Origin: Pegoplata infirma
Lineage: Eukaryota; Arthropoda; Insecta; Diptera; Anthomyiidae
Assembly: GCA_963921195.1 (NCBI GenBank)
Contig: CAWUER010000514.1
Coordinates: 3,038,001-3,102,000, forward strand
DNA length: 64,000 nt
Reading direction: 5' to 3'
How positions within the stretch are numbered: position 1 is the stretch's first letter; every line of letters begins with the position of its first letter. The position numbers and the translations under genes are program-made. Shown here piece by piece: positions 11,301-24,224 of this stretch. The notes below the pieces were generated by a model. That model saw only the letters and a list, made by a program, of their open reading frames with translations. It had not been told where the DNA came from and did not search any database.

Positions 11301-14300
11301 TTTATAGAGTCAAAATCGGATCATTATTTACCGAGTTATAGCAATTTAAAAATGAGGGTCTCCAAAAAACCTTAAATAATGGGTTTCTCATAAAAATGAA
11401 AAAAAAACTTTGCATAAATGCATATATCTCTGTAAGTACCAGCCCGATTGTCTCACATTTGGTTTCAGAGGAAAGATAAAGTCTCAATCTTTTATTTTTT
11501 TGTTATTTTGACAAAATCGGAGCAATAGTTGCAGAGATACAGCCGATGAAAGTAAAAGGTCTCCAGACTACGAAAAATTACAAGTTTATCATTTTTGAAA
11601 AAATAAATTTTTTTAAAAATTTAAAATCGAGCAATCTCTTTTATTCTATTTAAACTTTATTGAAAAAGATTTAAATTTGTGCAAAGGCATTAGAAAACGA
11701 TAGAATGGTAACCTTGATATAGCCATTTCAAGTTATTACAAGTAACCCGAAAATATTTTTGATATGAATGCATAAATATCTGTTAATACTAGTCTGATAG
11801 TCTAAAATTTTTTCTGTCATGATAAAGCTAATATACTTATGCATTCTAGTTTTTATAGAGTCAAAATCGCATCATTATTTACCGAGTTATAGCAATTTAA
11901 AAATGAGGGTCTCCAAAAAACCTTAAATAATGGGTTTCTCATAAAAATGAAAAAAAAAACTTTGCATTATTGCATATATCTCTGTAAGTACCAGCCCGAT
12001 TGTCTCACATTTGGTTCCAGAGGAAAGATAACGTCTCAATCTTTTATTTTTTTGTTATTTTGACAAAATCGGAGCAATAGTTGCAGAGATACAGCCGTTG
12101 AAAGTAAAAGGTCTCCAGACTACGAAAAATTACAAGTTTATCATTTTTGAAAAAATAAATTTTTTTAAAAATTTAAAATCGAGCAATCTCTTTTATTCTA
12201 TTTAAACTTTATTGAAAAAGATTAAAATTCGTGCAAAGGCATTTGAAATCGAAATAATGGTAACCTTGATATAGCCATTTCAAGTTATTACAAGTAACCC
12301 GAAAATATTTTTGACATGAATGCATAAATATCTGTTAATACTAGTTCGATAGTTTTAATTTTTTTCTGTCATGATAAAGCTAATATACTTATGCCTTCTA
12401 GTTTTTATAGAGTCAAAATCGGATCATTATTTACCGAGTTATAGCAATTTAAAAATTAGGGTCTCCAAAAAACCTTAAATAATGGGTTTCTCATAAAAAT
12501 GAAAAAAAAAAAAAACTTTGCATAAATGCATATATCTCTGTAAGTACCAGCCCGATTGTCTCACATTTGGTTCCAGAGGAAAGATAAAGTCTCAATCTTT
12601 TATTTTTTTGTTATTTTGACAAAATCGGAGCAATAGTTGCAGAGATACAGCCGTTGAAAGTAAAAGGTCTCCAGACTACGAAAAATTACAAGTTTATCAT
12701 TTTTGAAAAAATAAATTTTTTTAAAAATTTAAAATCGAGCAATCTCTTTTATTCTATTTAAACTTTATTGAAAAAGATTTAAATTCGTGCGAAGGCATTT
12801 GAAATCGAAATAATGGTAACCTTGATATAGCCATTTCAAGTTATTACAAGTAACCCGAAAATATGTTTGATATGAATGCATAAATATCTGTTAATACTAG
12901 TCTGATAGTCTTAAATTTTTTCTGTCATGATAAAGCTAATATACTTATGCATTCTAGTTTTTATAGAGTCAAAATCGCATCATTATTTACCGAGTTATAG
13001 CAATTTAAAAATTAGGGTCTCCAAAAAACCTTAAATAATGGGTTTCTCATAAAAATGAAAAAAAAAACTTTGCATAAATGCATATATCTCTGTAAGTACC
13101 AGCCCGATTGTCTCACATTTGGTTCCAGAGGAAAGATAAAGTCTCAATCTTTTATATTTTTGTTATTTTGACAAAATCGGAGCAATAGTTGCAGAGATAC
13201 AGCCGTTGAAAGTAAAAGGTCTCCAGACTACGAAAAATTACAAGTTTATCATTTTTGAAAAAATAAATTTTTTTAAAAATTTAAAATCGAGCAATCCCTT
13301 TTATTCTATTTAAACTTTATTGAAAAAGATTTAAATTCGTGCAAAGGCATTTGAAATCGATATAATGGTAACCTTGATATAGCCATTTCAAGTTATTACA
13401 AGTAACCCGAAAATATTTTTGATATGAATGCATAAATATCTGTTAAAACTAGTCTGATATTCTAAAATTTTTTCTGTCATGATAAAGCTAATATACTTAT
13501 GCATTCTAGTTTTTATAGAGTCAAAATCGCATCATTATTTACCGAGTTATAGCAATTTAAAAATTAGGGTCTCCAAAAAACCTTAAATAATGGGTTTCTC
13601 ATAAAAATGAAAAAAAAAACTTTGCATTCATGCATATATCTCTGTAAGTACCAGCCGATTGTCTCACATTTGGTTCCAGAGGAAAGATAAAGTCTCAATC
13701 TTTAGTTTTTTGTTATTTTGACAAAATCGGAGCAATAGTTGCAGAGATACAGCCGTTGAAAGTAAAAGGTCTCCAGACTACGAAAAATTACAAGTTTATC
13801 ATTTTTGAAAAAATAAATTTTTTTAAAAATTTAAAATCGAGCAATCTCTTTTATTCTATTTAAACTTTATTGAAAAAGATTTAAATTCGTGCAAAGGCAT
13901 TTGAAATCGATATAATGGTAACCTTGATATAGCCATTTCAAGTTATTACAAGTAACCCGAAAATATTTTTGATATGAATGCATAAATATCTGTTAATACT
14001 AGTCCGATAGTCTTAATTTTTTTCTGTCATGATAAAGCTAATATACTTATGCCTTCTAGTTTTTATAGAGTCAAAATCGGATCATTATTTACCGAGTTAT
14101 AGCAATTTAAAAATTAGGGTCTCCAAAAAACCTTAAATAATGGGTTTCTCATAAAAATGAAAAAAAAACTTTGCATAAATGCATATATCTCTGTAAGTAC
14201 CAGCCCGATTGTCTCACATTTGGTTCCAGAGGAAAGATAAAGTCTCAATCTTTTATTTTTTTGTTATTTTGACAAAATCGGAGCAATAGTTGCAGAGATA

Positions 14301-17300
14301 CAGCCGTTGAAAGTAAAAGGTCTCCAGACTACGAAAAATTACAAGTTTATCATTTTTGAAAAAATAAATTTTTTTAAAAATTTAAAATCGAGCAATCTCT
14401 TTTATTCTATTTAAACTTTATTGAAAAAGATTTAAATTCGTGCAAAGGCATTTGAAATCGATATAATGGTAACCTTGATATAGCCATTTCAAGTTATTAC
14501 AAGTAACCCGAAAATATTTTTGATATGAATGCATAAATATCTGTTAATACTAGTCCGATAGTCTTAATTTTTTTCTGTCATGATAAAGCTAATATACTTA
14601 TGCCTTCTAGTTTTTATAGAGTCAAAATCGCATCATTATTTACCGAGTTATAGCAATTTAAAAATGAGGGTCTCCAAAAAACCTTAAATAATGGGTTTCT
14701 CATAAAAATGAAAAAAAAAAAACTTTGCATAAATGCATATATCTCTGTAAGTACCAGCCCGATTGTCTCACATTTGGTTCCAGAGGAAAGATAAAGTCTC
14801 AATCTTTTATTTTTTTGTTATTTTGACAAAATCGGAGCAATAGTTGCAGAGATACAGCCGTTGAAAGTAAAAGGTCTCCAGACTACGAAAAATTACAAGT
14901 TTATCATTTTTGAAAAAATAAATTTTTTTAAAAATTTAAAATCGAGCAATCTCTTTTATTCTATTTAAACTTTATTGAAAAAGATTTAAATTCGTGCAAA
15001 GGCATTTGAAATCGAAATAATGGTAACCTTGATATAGCCATTTCAAGTTATTACAAGTAACCCGAAAATATTTTTGACATGAATGCATAAATATCTGTTA
15101 ATACTAGTCCGATAGTCTTAATTTTTTTCTGTCATGATAAAGCTAATATACTTATGCCTTCTTGTTTTTATAGAGTCAAAATCGGATCATTATTTACCGA
15201 GTTATAGCAATTTAAAAATTAGGGTCTCCAAAAAACCTTAAATAATGGGTTTCTCATAAAAATGAAAAAAAAACTTTGCATAAATGCATATATCTCTGTA
15301 AGTACCAGCCCGATTGTCTCACATTTGGTTCCAGAGGAAAGATAAAGTCTCAATCTTTTATTTTTTTGTTATTTTGACAAAATCGGAGCAATAGTTGCAG
15401 AGATACAGCCATTGAAAGTAAAAGGTCTCCAGACTACGAAAAATTACAAGTTTATCATTTTTGAAAAAATAAATTTTTTTAAAAATTTAAAATCAAGCAA
15501 TCTCTTTTATTCTATTTAAACTTTATTGAAAAAGATTTAAATTCGTGCGAAGGCATTTGAAATCGAAATAATGGTAACCTTGATATAGCCATTTCAAGTT
15601 ATTACAAGTAACCCGAAAATATTTTTGATATGAATGCATAAATATCTGTTAATACTAGTCCGATAGTCTTAATTTTTTTCTGTCATGATAAAGCTAATAT
15701 ACTTATGCCTTCTAGTTTTTATAGAGTCAAAATCGGATCATTATTTACCGCGTTATAGCAATTTAAAAATGAGGGTCTCCAAAAAACCTTAAATAATGGG
15801 TTTCTCATAAAAATGAAAAAAAAAACTTTGCATAAATGCATATATCTCTGTAAGTACCAGCCCGATTGTCTCACATTTGGTTTCAGAGGAAAGATAAAGT
15901 CTCAATCTTTTATTTTTTTGTTATTTTGACAAAATCGGAGCAATAGTTGCAGAGATACAGCCGTTGAAAGTAAAAGGTCTCCAGACTACGAAAAATTACA
16001 AGTTTATCATTTTTGAAAAAATAAATTTTTTTAAAAATTGAAAATCGAGCAATCTCTTTTATTCTATTTAAACTTTATTGACAAAGATTTAAATTTGTGC
16101 AAAGGCATTAGAAAACGATAGAATGGTAACCTTGATATAGCCATTTCAAGTTATTACAAGTAACCCGAAAATATTTTTGATATGAATGCATAAATATCTG
16201 TTAATACTAGTCTGATAGTCTAAAATTTTTTCTGTCATGATAAAGCTAATGTACTTATGCCTTCTAGTTTTTATAGAGTCAAAATCGGATCATTATTTAC
16301 CGAGTTATAGCAATTTAAAAATTAGGGTCTCCAAAAAACCTTAAATAATGGGTTTCTCATAAAAATGAAAAAAAAAACTTTGCATAAATGCATATATCTC
16401 TGTAAGTACCAGCCCGATTGTCTCACATTTGGTTCCAGAGGAAAGATAAAGTCTCAATCTTTTATTTTTTTGTTATTTTGACAAAATCGGAGCAATAGTT
16501 GCAGAGATACAGCCGTTGAAAGTAAAAGGTCTCCAGACTACGAAAAATTACAAGTTTATCATTTTTGAAAAAATAATTTTTTTTAGAAATTTAAAATCGA
16601 GCAATCTCTTTTATTCTATTTAAACTTTATTGAAAAAGATTTAAATTCGTGCAAAGGCATTTGAAATCGATATAATGGTAACCTTGATATAGCCATTTCA
16701 AGTTATTACAAGTAACCCGAAAATATTTTTGATATGAATGCATAAATATCTGTTAATACTAGTCCGATAGTCTTAATTTTTTTCTGTCATGATAAAGCTA
16801 ATATACTTATGCTTTCTAGTTTTTATAGAGTCAAAATCGGATCATTATTTACCGAGTTATAGCAATTTAAAAATGAGGGTCTCCAAAAAACCTTAAATAA
16901 TGGGTTTCTCATAAAAATGAAAAAAAAAAACTTTGCATAAATGCATATATCTCTGTAAGTACCAGCCCGATTGTCTCACATTTGGTTTCAGAGGAAAGAT
17001 AAAGTCTCACTCTTTTATTTTTTTGTTATTTTGACAAAATCGGAGCAATAGTTGCAGAGATACAGCCGTTGAAAGTAAAAGGTCTCCAGACTACGAAAAA
17101 TTACAAGTTTATCATTTTTGAAAAAATAATTTTTTTTAAAAATTTAAAATCGAGCAATCTCTTTTATTCTATTTAAACTTTATTGAAAAAGATTTAAATT
17201 TGTGCAAAGGCATTAGAAAACGATAGAATGGTAACCTTGATATAGCCATTTCAAGTTATTACAAGTAACCCGAAAATATTTTTGATATGAATGCATAAAT

Positions 17301-18340
17301 ATCTGTTAATACTAGTCTGATAGTCTAAAATTTTTTCTGTCATGATAAAGCTAATATACTTATGCATTCTAGTTTTTATAGAGTCAAAATCGCATCATTA
17401 TTTACCGAGTTATAGCAATTTAAAAATGAGGGTCTCCAAAAAACCTTAAATAATGGGTTTCTCATAAAAATGAAAAAAAAACTTTGCATAAATGCATATA
17501 TCTCTGTAAGTACCAGCCCGATTGTCTCACATTTGGTTCCAGAGGAAAGATAAAGTCTCAATCTTTTATTTTTTTGTTATTTTGACAAAATCGGAGCAAT
17601 AGTTGCAGAGATACAGCCGTTGAAAGTAAAAGGTCTCCAGACTACGAAAAATTACAAGTTTATCATTTTTGAAAAAATAAATTTTTTTAAAAATTTAAAA
17701 TCGAGCAATCTCTTTTATTCTATTTAAACTTTATTGAAAAAGATTTAAATTCATGCAAAGGCATTTGAAATCGAAATAATGGTAACCTTGATATAGCCAT
17801 TTCAAGTTATTACAAGTAACCCGAAAATATTTTTGACATGAATGCATAAATATCTGTTAATACTAGTCCGATAGTCTTAATTTTTTTCTGTCATGATAAA
17901 GCTAATATACTTATGCCTTCTAGTTTTTATAGAGTCAAAATCGGATCATTATTTACCGAGTTATAGCAATTTAAAAATTAGGGTCTCCAAAAAACCTTAA
18001 ATAATGGGTTTCTCATAAAAATGAAAAAAAAAACTTTGCATAAATGCATATATCTCTGTAAGTACCAGCCCGATTGTCTCACATTTGGTTCCAGAGGAAA
18101 GATAAAGTCTCAATCTTTTATTTTTTTGTTATTTTGACAAAATCGGAGCAATAGTTGCAGAGATACAGCCGTTGAAAGTAAAAGGTCTCCAGACTACGAA
18201 AAATTACAAGTTTATCATTTTTGAAAAAATAAATTTTTTTAAAAATTTAAAATCGAGCACTCTCTTTTATTCTATTTAAACTTTATTGAAAAAGATTTAA
18301 ATTCGTGCGAAGGCATTTGAAATCGAAATAATGGTAACCT

Positions 18341-19071
18341 TGATATAGCCATTTCAAGTTATTACAAGTAACCCGAAAATATTTTTGATATGAATGCATA
18401 AATATCTGTTAATACTAGTCTGATAGTCTTAAATTTTTTCTGTCATGATAAAGCTAATATACTTATGCATTCTAGTTTTTATAGAGTCAAAATCGCATCA
18501 TTATTTACCGAGTTATAGCAATTTAAAAATTAGGGTCTCCAAAAAACCTTAAATAATGGGTTTCTCATAAAAATATCATAAATATCTGTTAATACTAGTC
18601 CGATAGTCTTAATTTTTTTCTGTCATGATAAAGCTAATATACTTATGCATTCTAGTTTTTATAGAGTCAAAATCGCATCATTATTTACCGAGTTATAGCA
18701 ATTTAAAAATTAAGGTCTCCAAAAAACCTTAAATAATGGGTTTCTCATAAAAATGAAAAAAAAACTTTGCATAAATGCATATATCTCTGTAAGTACCAGC
18801 CCGATTGTCTCACATTTGGTTCCAGAGGAAAGATAAAGTCTCAATCTTTTATTTTTTTGTTATTTTGACAAAATCGGAGCAATAGTTGCAGAGATACAGC
18901 CGTTGAAAGTAAAAGGTCTCCAGACTACGAAAAATTACAAGTTTATCATTTTTGAAAAAATAAATTTTTTTAAAAATTTAAAATCGAGCAATCTCTTTTA
19001 TTCTATTTAAACTTTATTGAAAAAGATTTAAATTCGTGCAAAGGCATTTGAAATCGATATAATGGTAACCT
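18341..19071 (+). repeat. Expanded satellite monomer with a 180-bp internal duplication
   Basis: The distance to the next monomer start is 731 bp, 180 more than normal. The phrase AATATCTGTTAATACTAG occurs at 18401 and again at 18581. The junction near 18575 joins TCTCATAAAAAT to ATCATAAATATC, so the reading jumps back in the monomer. Confidence 0.85.
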
Positions 19072-19621
19072 TGATATAGCCATTTCAAGTTATTACAAGT
19101 GACCCGAAAATATTTTTGATATGAATGCATAAATATCTGTTAATACTAGTCCGATAGTCTTAATTTTTTTCTGTCATGATAAAGCTAATATACTTATGCC
19201 TTCTAGTTTTTATAGAGTCAAAATCGCATCATTATTTACCGAGTTATAGCAATTTAAAAATGAGGGTCTCCAAAAAACCTTAAATAATGGGTTTCTCATA
19301 AAAATGAAAAAAAAAAACTTTGCATAAATGCATATATCTCTGTAAGTACCAGCCCGATTGTCTCACATTTGGTTCCAGAGGAAAGATAAAGTCTCAATCT
19401 TTTATTTTTTTGTTATTTTGACAAAATCGGAGCAATAGTTGCAGAGATACAGCCGTTGAAAGTAAAAGGTCTCCAGACTACGAAAAATTACAAGTTTATC
19501 ATTTTTGAAAAAATAAATTTTTTTAAAAATTTAAAATCGAGCAATTTCTTTTATTCTATTTAAACTTTATTGAAAAAGATTTAAATTCGTGCAAAGGCAT
19601 TTGAAATCGAAATAATGGTAA

Positions 19622-19969
19622 CCTTGATATAGCCATTTCAAGTTATTACAAGTAACCCGAAAATATTTTTGACATGAATGCATAAATATCTGTTAATACT
19701 AGTCCGATAGTCTTAATTTTTTTCTGTCATGATAAAGCTAATATACTTATGCCTTCTAGTTTTTATAGAGTCAAAATCGGATCATTATTTACCGAGTTAT
19801 AGCAATTTAAAAATTAGGGTCTCCAAAAAACCTTAAATAATGGGTTTCTCATAAAAATGAAAAAAAAACTTTGCATAAATGCATATATCTATTCTATCAT
19901 ATTCTATTTAAACTTTATTGAAAAAGATTTAAATTCGTGTGAAGGCATTTGAAATCGAAATAATGGTAA
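19622..19969 (+). repeat. Contracted satellite monomer (348 bp) with filler at the junction
   Basis: About 203 bp are missing. The junction near 19890 reads GCATATATCT, then ATTCTATCAT, then ATTCTATTTAAAC. The few extra bases look like a partial repeat of the downstream side. Confidence 0.85.
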
Positions 19970-20184
19970 CCTTGATATAGCCATTTCAAGTTATTACAAG
20001 TAACCCGAAAATATTTTTGATATGAATGCACAAATATCTGTTAATACTAGTCTGATAGTCTTAAATTTTTTCTGTCATGATAAAGCTAATATACTTATGC
20101 ATTCTAGTTTTTATAGAGTCAAAATCGCATCATTATTTACCGAGTTATAGCAATTTAAAAATTAGGGTCTCCAAAAAACCTTAA

Positions 20185-20199
20185 CCTTTATGTGCTCGG
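20185..20199 (+). repeat. piggyBac left terminal inverted repeat
   Basis: CCTTTATGTGCTCGG, directly after TTAA, and an exact mirror of 21466-21480. It would be the transposase cleavage end. Confidence 0.93.
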
Positions 20200-20216
20200 T
20201 AGTCTACATTTGTAGC

Positions 20217-20415
20217 ATTTTTGCAGAAAAAGTTGAATAAAAAAAAACTGTCCACAACAACAGGGTCCGATATTTTCAGTAGCTTCCTAAAAATCAATTC
20301 TAAGCAGTTTTAGCAACTAACCCTTTAAAAAAATAATTTACAGCACCTCCCAGACCCTACTTTTCAAAATGACCATCTCCTGGCGGGTAGTCTACAAATG
20401 TAGACATCATATAAA
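20217..20415 (+). other. piggyBac 5' internal non-coding segment
   Basis: No open frame joins this stretch to the transposase remnant. It holds the imperfect palindrome AGTCTACAAATGTAGAC at 20389-20405, just upstream of the first ATG. Its match to the subterminal repeats suggests either that an internal deletion brought an end-like sequence inward or that it is a third binding site. Confidence 0.6.
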
Positions 20416-21299
20416 ATGTATGGAAATTCACATCACTTTGAGCTTTTATTTTTCGCTGGCGTTAATAAATTAAACGATGAAGATACACATGCATTGTGGA
20501 GTACAGAAGCAGTTTGTTATTACCGTGCAATAATGCCAAGATCTCAGTTCAAGGACATTTTGCGGTTTATTTGGTTTGATAGAGTTGCTGGACAGGTTAA
20601 CGATAAGGTTGATCTAATTTCTGCGTTATGGGCTATAATGAGCAACAGTCTTCACCGGTACTATCAACCATCGGGAGAAATTACAGTTGACGAACAACTA
20701 TTTGCATATCACGGATTTACGCATCCCACCCAAGCCTGCAAAGTATGGCATATAAGTCTGGTTCACATGCGATGTAAAGTAATTTTTTCCTCTCAACAGC
20801 GATATTCTTGTATAAATCTCGCTGTTGAGAGTTAAGAAGAGCTCGAATGCAAGCCGTGCAACAAATGTTGGAGAGAGTGTCGTGTGTGACAATTTTTTCA
20901 CATCATTGAATCTGGGTAGGCATTTGATGTCAAAAAATCTAACTTTTAAAAAGTCAAAACTCAAAACTTTGCTCTGGTCTTTGGCAATATTTTTTAACAT
21001 GCTAGATATATGCGCTCTATCTAGCCGCATTCATTATATTTTCGGAAAATAACGACCATATCTACCAAACAGTCAAACGACGAAAGTTCCTGCAAAGCCT
21101 TGCAAAGTAGCCCTTCATGCCAGCAACTGTACAGCGCTCTGAAAATGCAAAGGTATTAGGATATGCTCTAACACACCAGGCCATTGAAGTGGCGCTTGAT
21201 AGTTTTCCTGTTTCTGGCACTAATATAAACCACCCGCCTGATATTTCTAACAACATACAGCCCATGCACCCTGATCGTTGTCTATATTGTGGAGTTTAA
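20416..21299 (+). pseudogene. piggyBac-type transposase pseudogene (DDE domain, frameshifted and internally deleted)
   Basis: A full-length transposase cuts the element out and inserts it at TTAA using three or four catalytic Asp residues. What remains: (1) 20416-20835, 139 codons, with the conserved LFFAGV...EDTHALW block near residues 12-28 and GEITVDEQL near 87-95; the Asp at 20689-20691 is the likely first catalytic residue. (2) A frame shift near 20725, then KPAKYGI, a stop at 20753-20755, and VWFTCDVK with the second Asp codon at 20771-20773. (3) 20825-21052, 75 codons, with VVCDNFFTS (third Asp, 20888-20890) running into AIFFNMLDICAL. Family members have a long stretch between these two blocks, so an internal deletion is inferred. 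(4) A frame from 21069 with RRKFLQSLAK, a stop at 21108-21110, then 21117-21299 ending RCLYCGV, a remnant of the Cys-rich tail. The N-terminal part of the protein is absent. Confidence 0.92.
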
Positions 21300-21465
21300 A
21301 TTTAAACATTTTCACCTTAACTATGTATCTAAAAATCATATATTTCTTAATAATTATGTATTTAAGTAGAACAATCTGCGTGCTAGTGTTTTTTTCATAT
21401 GTTTTCCATAAAAAACATCTTTGCTACAAATGTAGACTTCCGACCGCCAACGTAAGTTTACAATC

Positions 21466-21480
21466 CCGAGCACATAAAGG
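21466..21480 (-). repeat. piggyBac right terminal inverted repeat
   Basis: CCGAGCACATAAAGG, directly before TTAA. The subterminal copy of the AGTCTAC-type repeat lies 27 bases further in, against 1 base at the left end, so the two ends are asymmetric, as is usual for this family. Confidence 0.93.
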
Positions 21481-24224
21481 TTAAATAATGGGTTTCTCAT
21501 AAAAATGAAAAAAAAAACTTTGCATAAATGCATATATCTCTGTAAGTACCAGCCCGATTGTCTCACATTTGGTTCCAGAGGAAAGATAAAGTCTCAATCT
21601 TTTATTTTTTTTTGTTATTTTGACAAAATCGGAGCAATAGTTGCAGAGATACAGCCGTTGAAAGTAAAAGGTCTCCAGACTACGAAAAATTACAAGTTTA
21701 TCATTTTTGAAAAAATAAATTTTTTTAAAAATTTAAAATCGAGCAATCTCTTTTATTCTATTTAAACTTTATTGAAAAAGATTTAAATTCGTGCAAAGGC
21801 ATTTGAAATCGATATAATGGTAACCTTGATATAGCCATTTCAAGTTATTACAAGTAACCCGAAAATATTTTTGATATGAATGCATAAATATCTGTTAATA
21901 CTAGTCCGATAGTCTTAATTTTTTTCTGTCATGATAAAGCTAATATACTTATGCCTTCTAGTTTTTATAGAGTCAAAATCGGATCATTATTTACCGAGTT
22001 ATAGCAATTTAAAAATGAGGGTCTCCAAAAAAAACCTTAAATAATGGGTTTCTCATAAAAATGAAAAAAAAACTTTGCATAAATGCATATATCTCTGTAA
22101 GTACCAGCCCGATTGTCTCACATTTGGTTTCAGAGGAAAGATAAAGTCTCAATCTTTTATTTTTTTGTTATTTTGACAAAATCGGAGCAATAGTTGCAGA
22201 GATACAGCCGTTGAAAGTAAAAGGTCTCCAGACTACGAAAAATTACAAGTTTATCATTTTTGAAAAAAAATTTTTTTTTAAAAATTTAAAATCGAGCAAT
22301 CTCTTTTATTCTATTTAAACTTTATTGAAAAAGATTTAAATTTGTGCAAAGGCATTAGAAAACGATAGAATGGTAACCTTGATATAGCCATTTCAAGTTA
22401 TTACAAGTAACCCGAAAATATTTTTGATATGAATGCATAAATATCTGTTAATACTAGTCTGATAGTCTAAAATTTTTTCTGTCATGATAAAGCTAATATA
22501 CTTATGCATTCTAGTTTTTATAGAGTCAAAATCGCATCATTATTTACCGAGTTATAGCAATTTAAAAATGAGGGTCTCCAAAAAACCTTAAATAATGGGT
22601 TTCTCATAAAAATGAAAAAAAAACTTTGCATAAATGCATATATCTCTGTAAGTACCAGCCCGATTGTCTCACATTTGGTTCCAGAGGAAAGATAAAGTCT
22701 CAGTCTTTTATTTTTTTGTTATTTTGACAAAATCGGAGCAATAGTTGCAGAGATACAGCCGTTGAAAGTAAAAGGTCTCCAGACTACGAAAAATTACAAG
22801 TTTATCATTTTTGAAAAAATAAATTTTTTTAAAAATTTAAAATCGAGCAATCTCTTTTATTCTATTTAAACTTTATTGAAAAAGATTTAAATTCGTGCAA
22901 AGGCATTTGAAATCGAAATAATGGTAACCTTGATATAGCCATTTCAAGTTATTACAAGTAACCCGAAAATATTTTTGACATGAATGCATAAATATCTGTT
23001 AATACTAGTCCGATAGTCTTAATTTTTTTCTGTCATGATAAAGCTAATATACTTATGCCTTCTAGTTTTTATAGAGTCAAAATCGGATCATTATTTACCG
23101 AGTTATAGCAATTTAAAAATTAGGGTCTCCAAAAAACCTTAAATAATGGGTTTCTCATAAAAATGAAAAAAAAACTTTGCATAAATGCATATATCTCTGT
23201 AAGTACCAGCCCGATTGTCTCACATTTGGTTCCAGAGGAAAGATAAAGTCTCAATCTTTTATTTTTTTGTTATTTTGACAAAATCGGAGCAATAGTTGCA
23301 GAGATACAGCCGTTGAAAGTAAAAGGTCTCCAGACTACGAAAAATTACAAGTTTATCATTTTTGAAAAAATAAATTTTTTTAAAAATTTAAAATCGAGCA
23401 ATCTCTTTTATTCTATTTAAACTTTATTGAAAAAGATTTAAATTCGTGCGAAGGCATTTGAAATCGAAATAATGGTAACCTTGATATAGCCATTTCAAGT
23501 TATTACAAGTAACCCGAAAATATTTTTGATATGAATGCATAAATATCTGTTAATACTAGTCTGATGGTCTTAAATTTTTTCTGTCATGATAAAGCTAATA
23601 TACTTATGCATTCTAGTTTTTATAGAGTCAAAATCGCATCATTATTTACCGAGTTATAGCAATTTAAAAATTAGGGTCTCCAAAAAACCTTAAATAATGG
23701 GTTTCTCATAAAAATGAAAAAAAAAAACTTTGCATAAATGCATATATCTCTGTAAGTACCAGCCCGATTGTCTCACATTTGGTTCCAGAGGAAAGATAAA
23801 GTCTCAATCTTTTATTTTTTTGTTATTTTGACAAAATCGGAGCAATAGTTGCAGAGATACAGCCGTTGAAAGTAAAAGGTCTCCAGACTACGAAAAATTA
23901 CAAGTTTATCATTTTTGAAAAAATAAATTTTTTTAAAAATTTAAAATCGAGCAATCTCTTTTATTCTATTTAAACTTTATTGAAAAAGATTTAAATTCGT
24001 GCAAAGGCATTTGAAATCGATATAATGGTAACCTTGATATAGCCATTTCAAGTTATTACAAGTAACCCGAAAATATTTTTGATATGAATGCATAAATATC
24101 TGTTAATACTAGTCCGATAGTTTTAATTTTTTTCTGTCATGATAAAGCTAATATACTTATGCCTTCTAGTTTTTATAGAGTCAAAATCGCATCATTATTT
24201 ACCGAGTTATAGCAATTTAAAAAT
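21481..24224 (+). repeat. Satellite array block 3 (A-B-C-D unit leading to the inversion)
   Basis: After the element the interrupted D-type monomer resumes. Monomers then start near 21829 (A), 22379 (B), 22930 (C), 23478 (D) and 24032 (F-like), a clean copy of the ~2.2-kb higher-order unit. The last monomer stops about 192 bases in, where orientation flips. Confidence 0.93.

Larger units (their letters stand above)
2347..20184 (+). repeat. Satellite array block 2 (about 32 monomers, A-B-C-D higher-order order)
   Basis: Monomer starts counted include 2889, 3441, 3992, 4543, 5095, 5645, 6198, and near 8958, 10610, 13924, 15029, 17236, 18341, 19072, 19622 and 19970. Spacing is 550-553 bp except where noted elsewhere. 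Subtypes are told apart by linked variants: A ends AAAACGATAG; B has CTGATAGTCTAAAA with GAGGG; C has GACATGAATGC and often ends GCGAAGG; D has CTGATAGTCTTAAA with TAGGG and ends CGATATA. Two further forms (E: CCGATAG/GGATC/TAGGG; F: CCGATAG/GCATC/GAGGG) replace A and B in some units. The order A-B-C-D is seen near 9-11.2 kb and 11.2-13.4 kb; an A-B-C-C-D variant spans 6.2-8.96 kb. Confidence 0.93.
20185..21480 (+). mobile_element. Degenerate piggyBac-family transposon in a TTAA site
   Basis: The 1296-bp element is flanked by TTAA at 20181-20184 and 21481-21484; the uninterrupted monomer reads ACCTTAAATAAT here with one TTAA. The ends form a perfect 15-bp terminal inverted repeat, CCTTTATGTGCTCGG, at 20185-20199 and its complement at 21466-21480. 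Internal 16-17 bp repeats follow: 20201-20216, 20389-20405 and 21423-21438, all versions of AGTCTAC(A/T)(A/T)(A/T)TGTAG. The interior carries broken transposase sequence with recognisable piggyBac motifs. TTAA duplication and this transposase family are diagnostic of piggyBac. At about half the usual length and with several breaks, it cannot make active enzyme. Confidence 0.95.

Noticed and set aside
20698..21030. 110-codon minus-strand frame over the piggyBac region
   Set aside because: It is antisense to recognised transposase motifs and therefore a shadow.
21278..21765. Short frames spanning the right end of the piggyBac element and adjoining satellite
   Set aside because: They cross the element boundary and encode satellite or terminal-repeat sequence.
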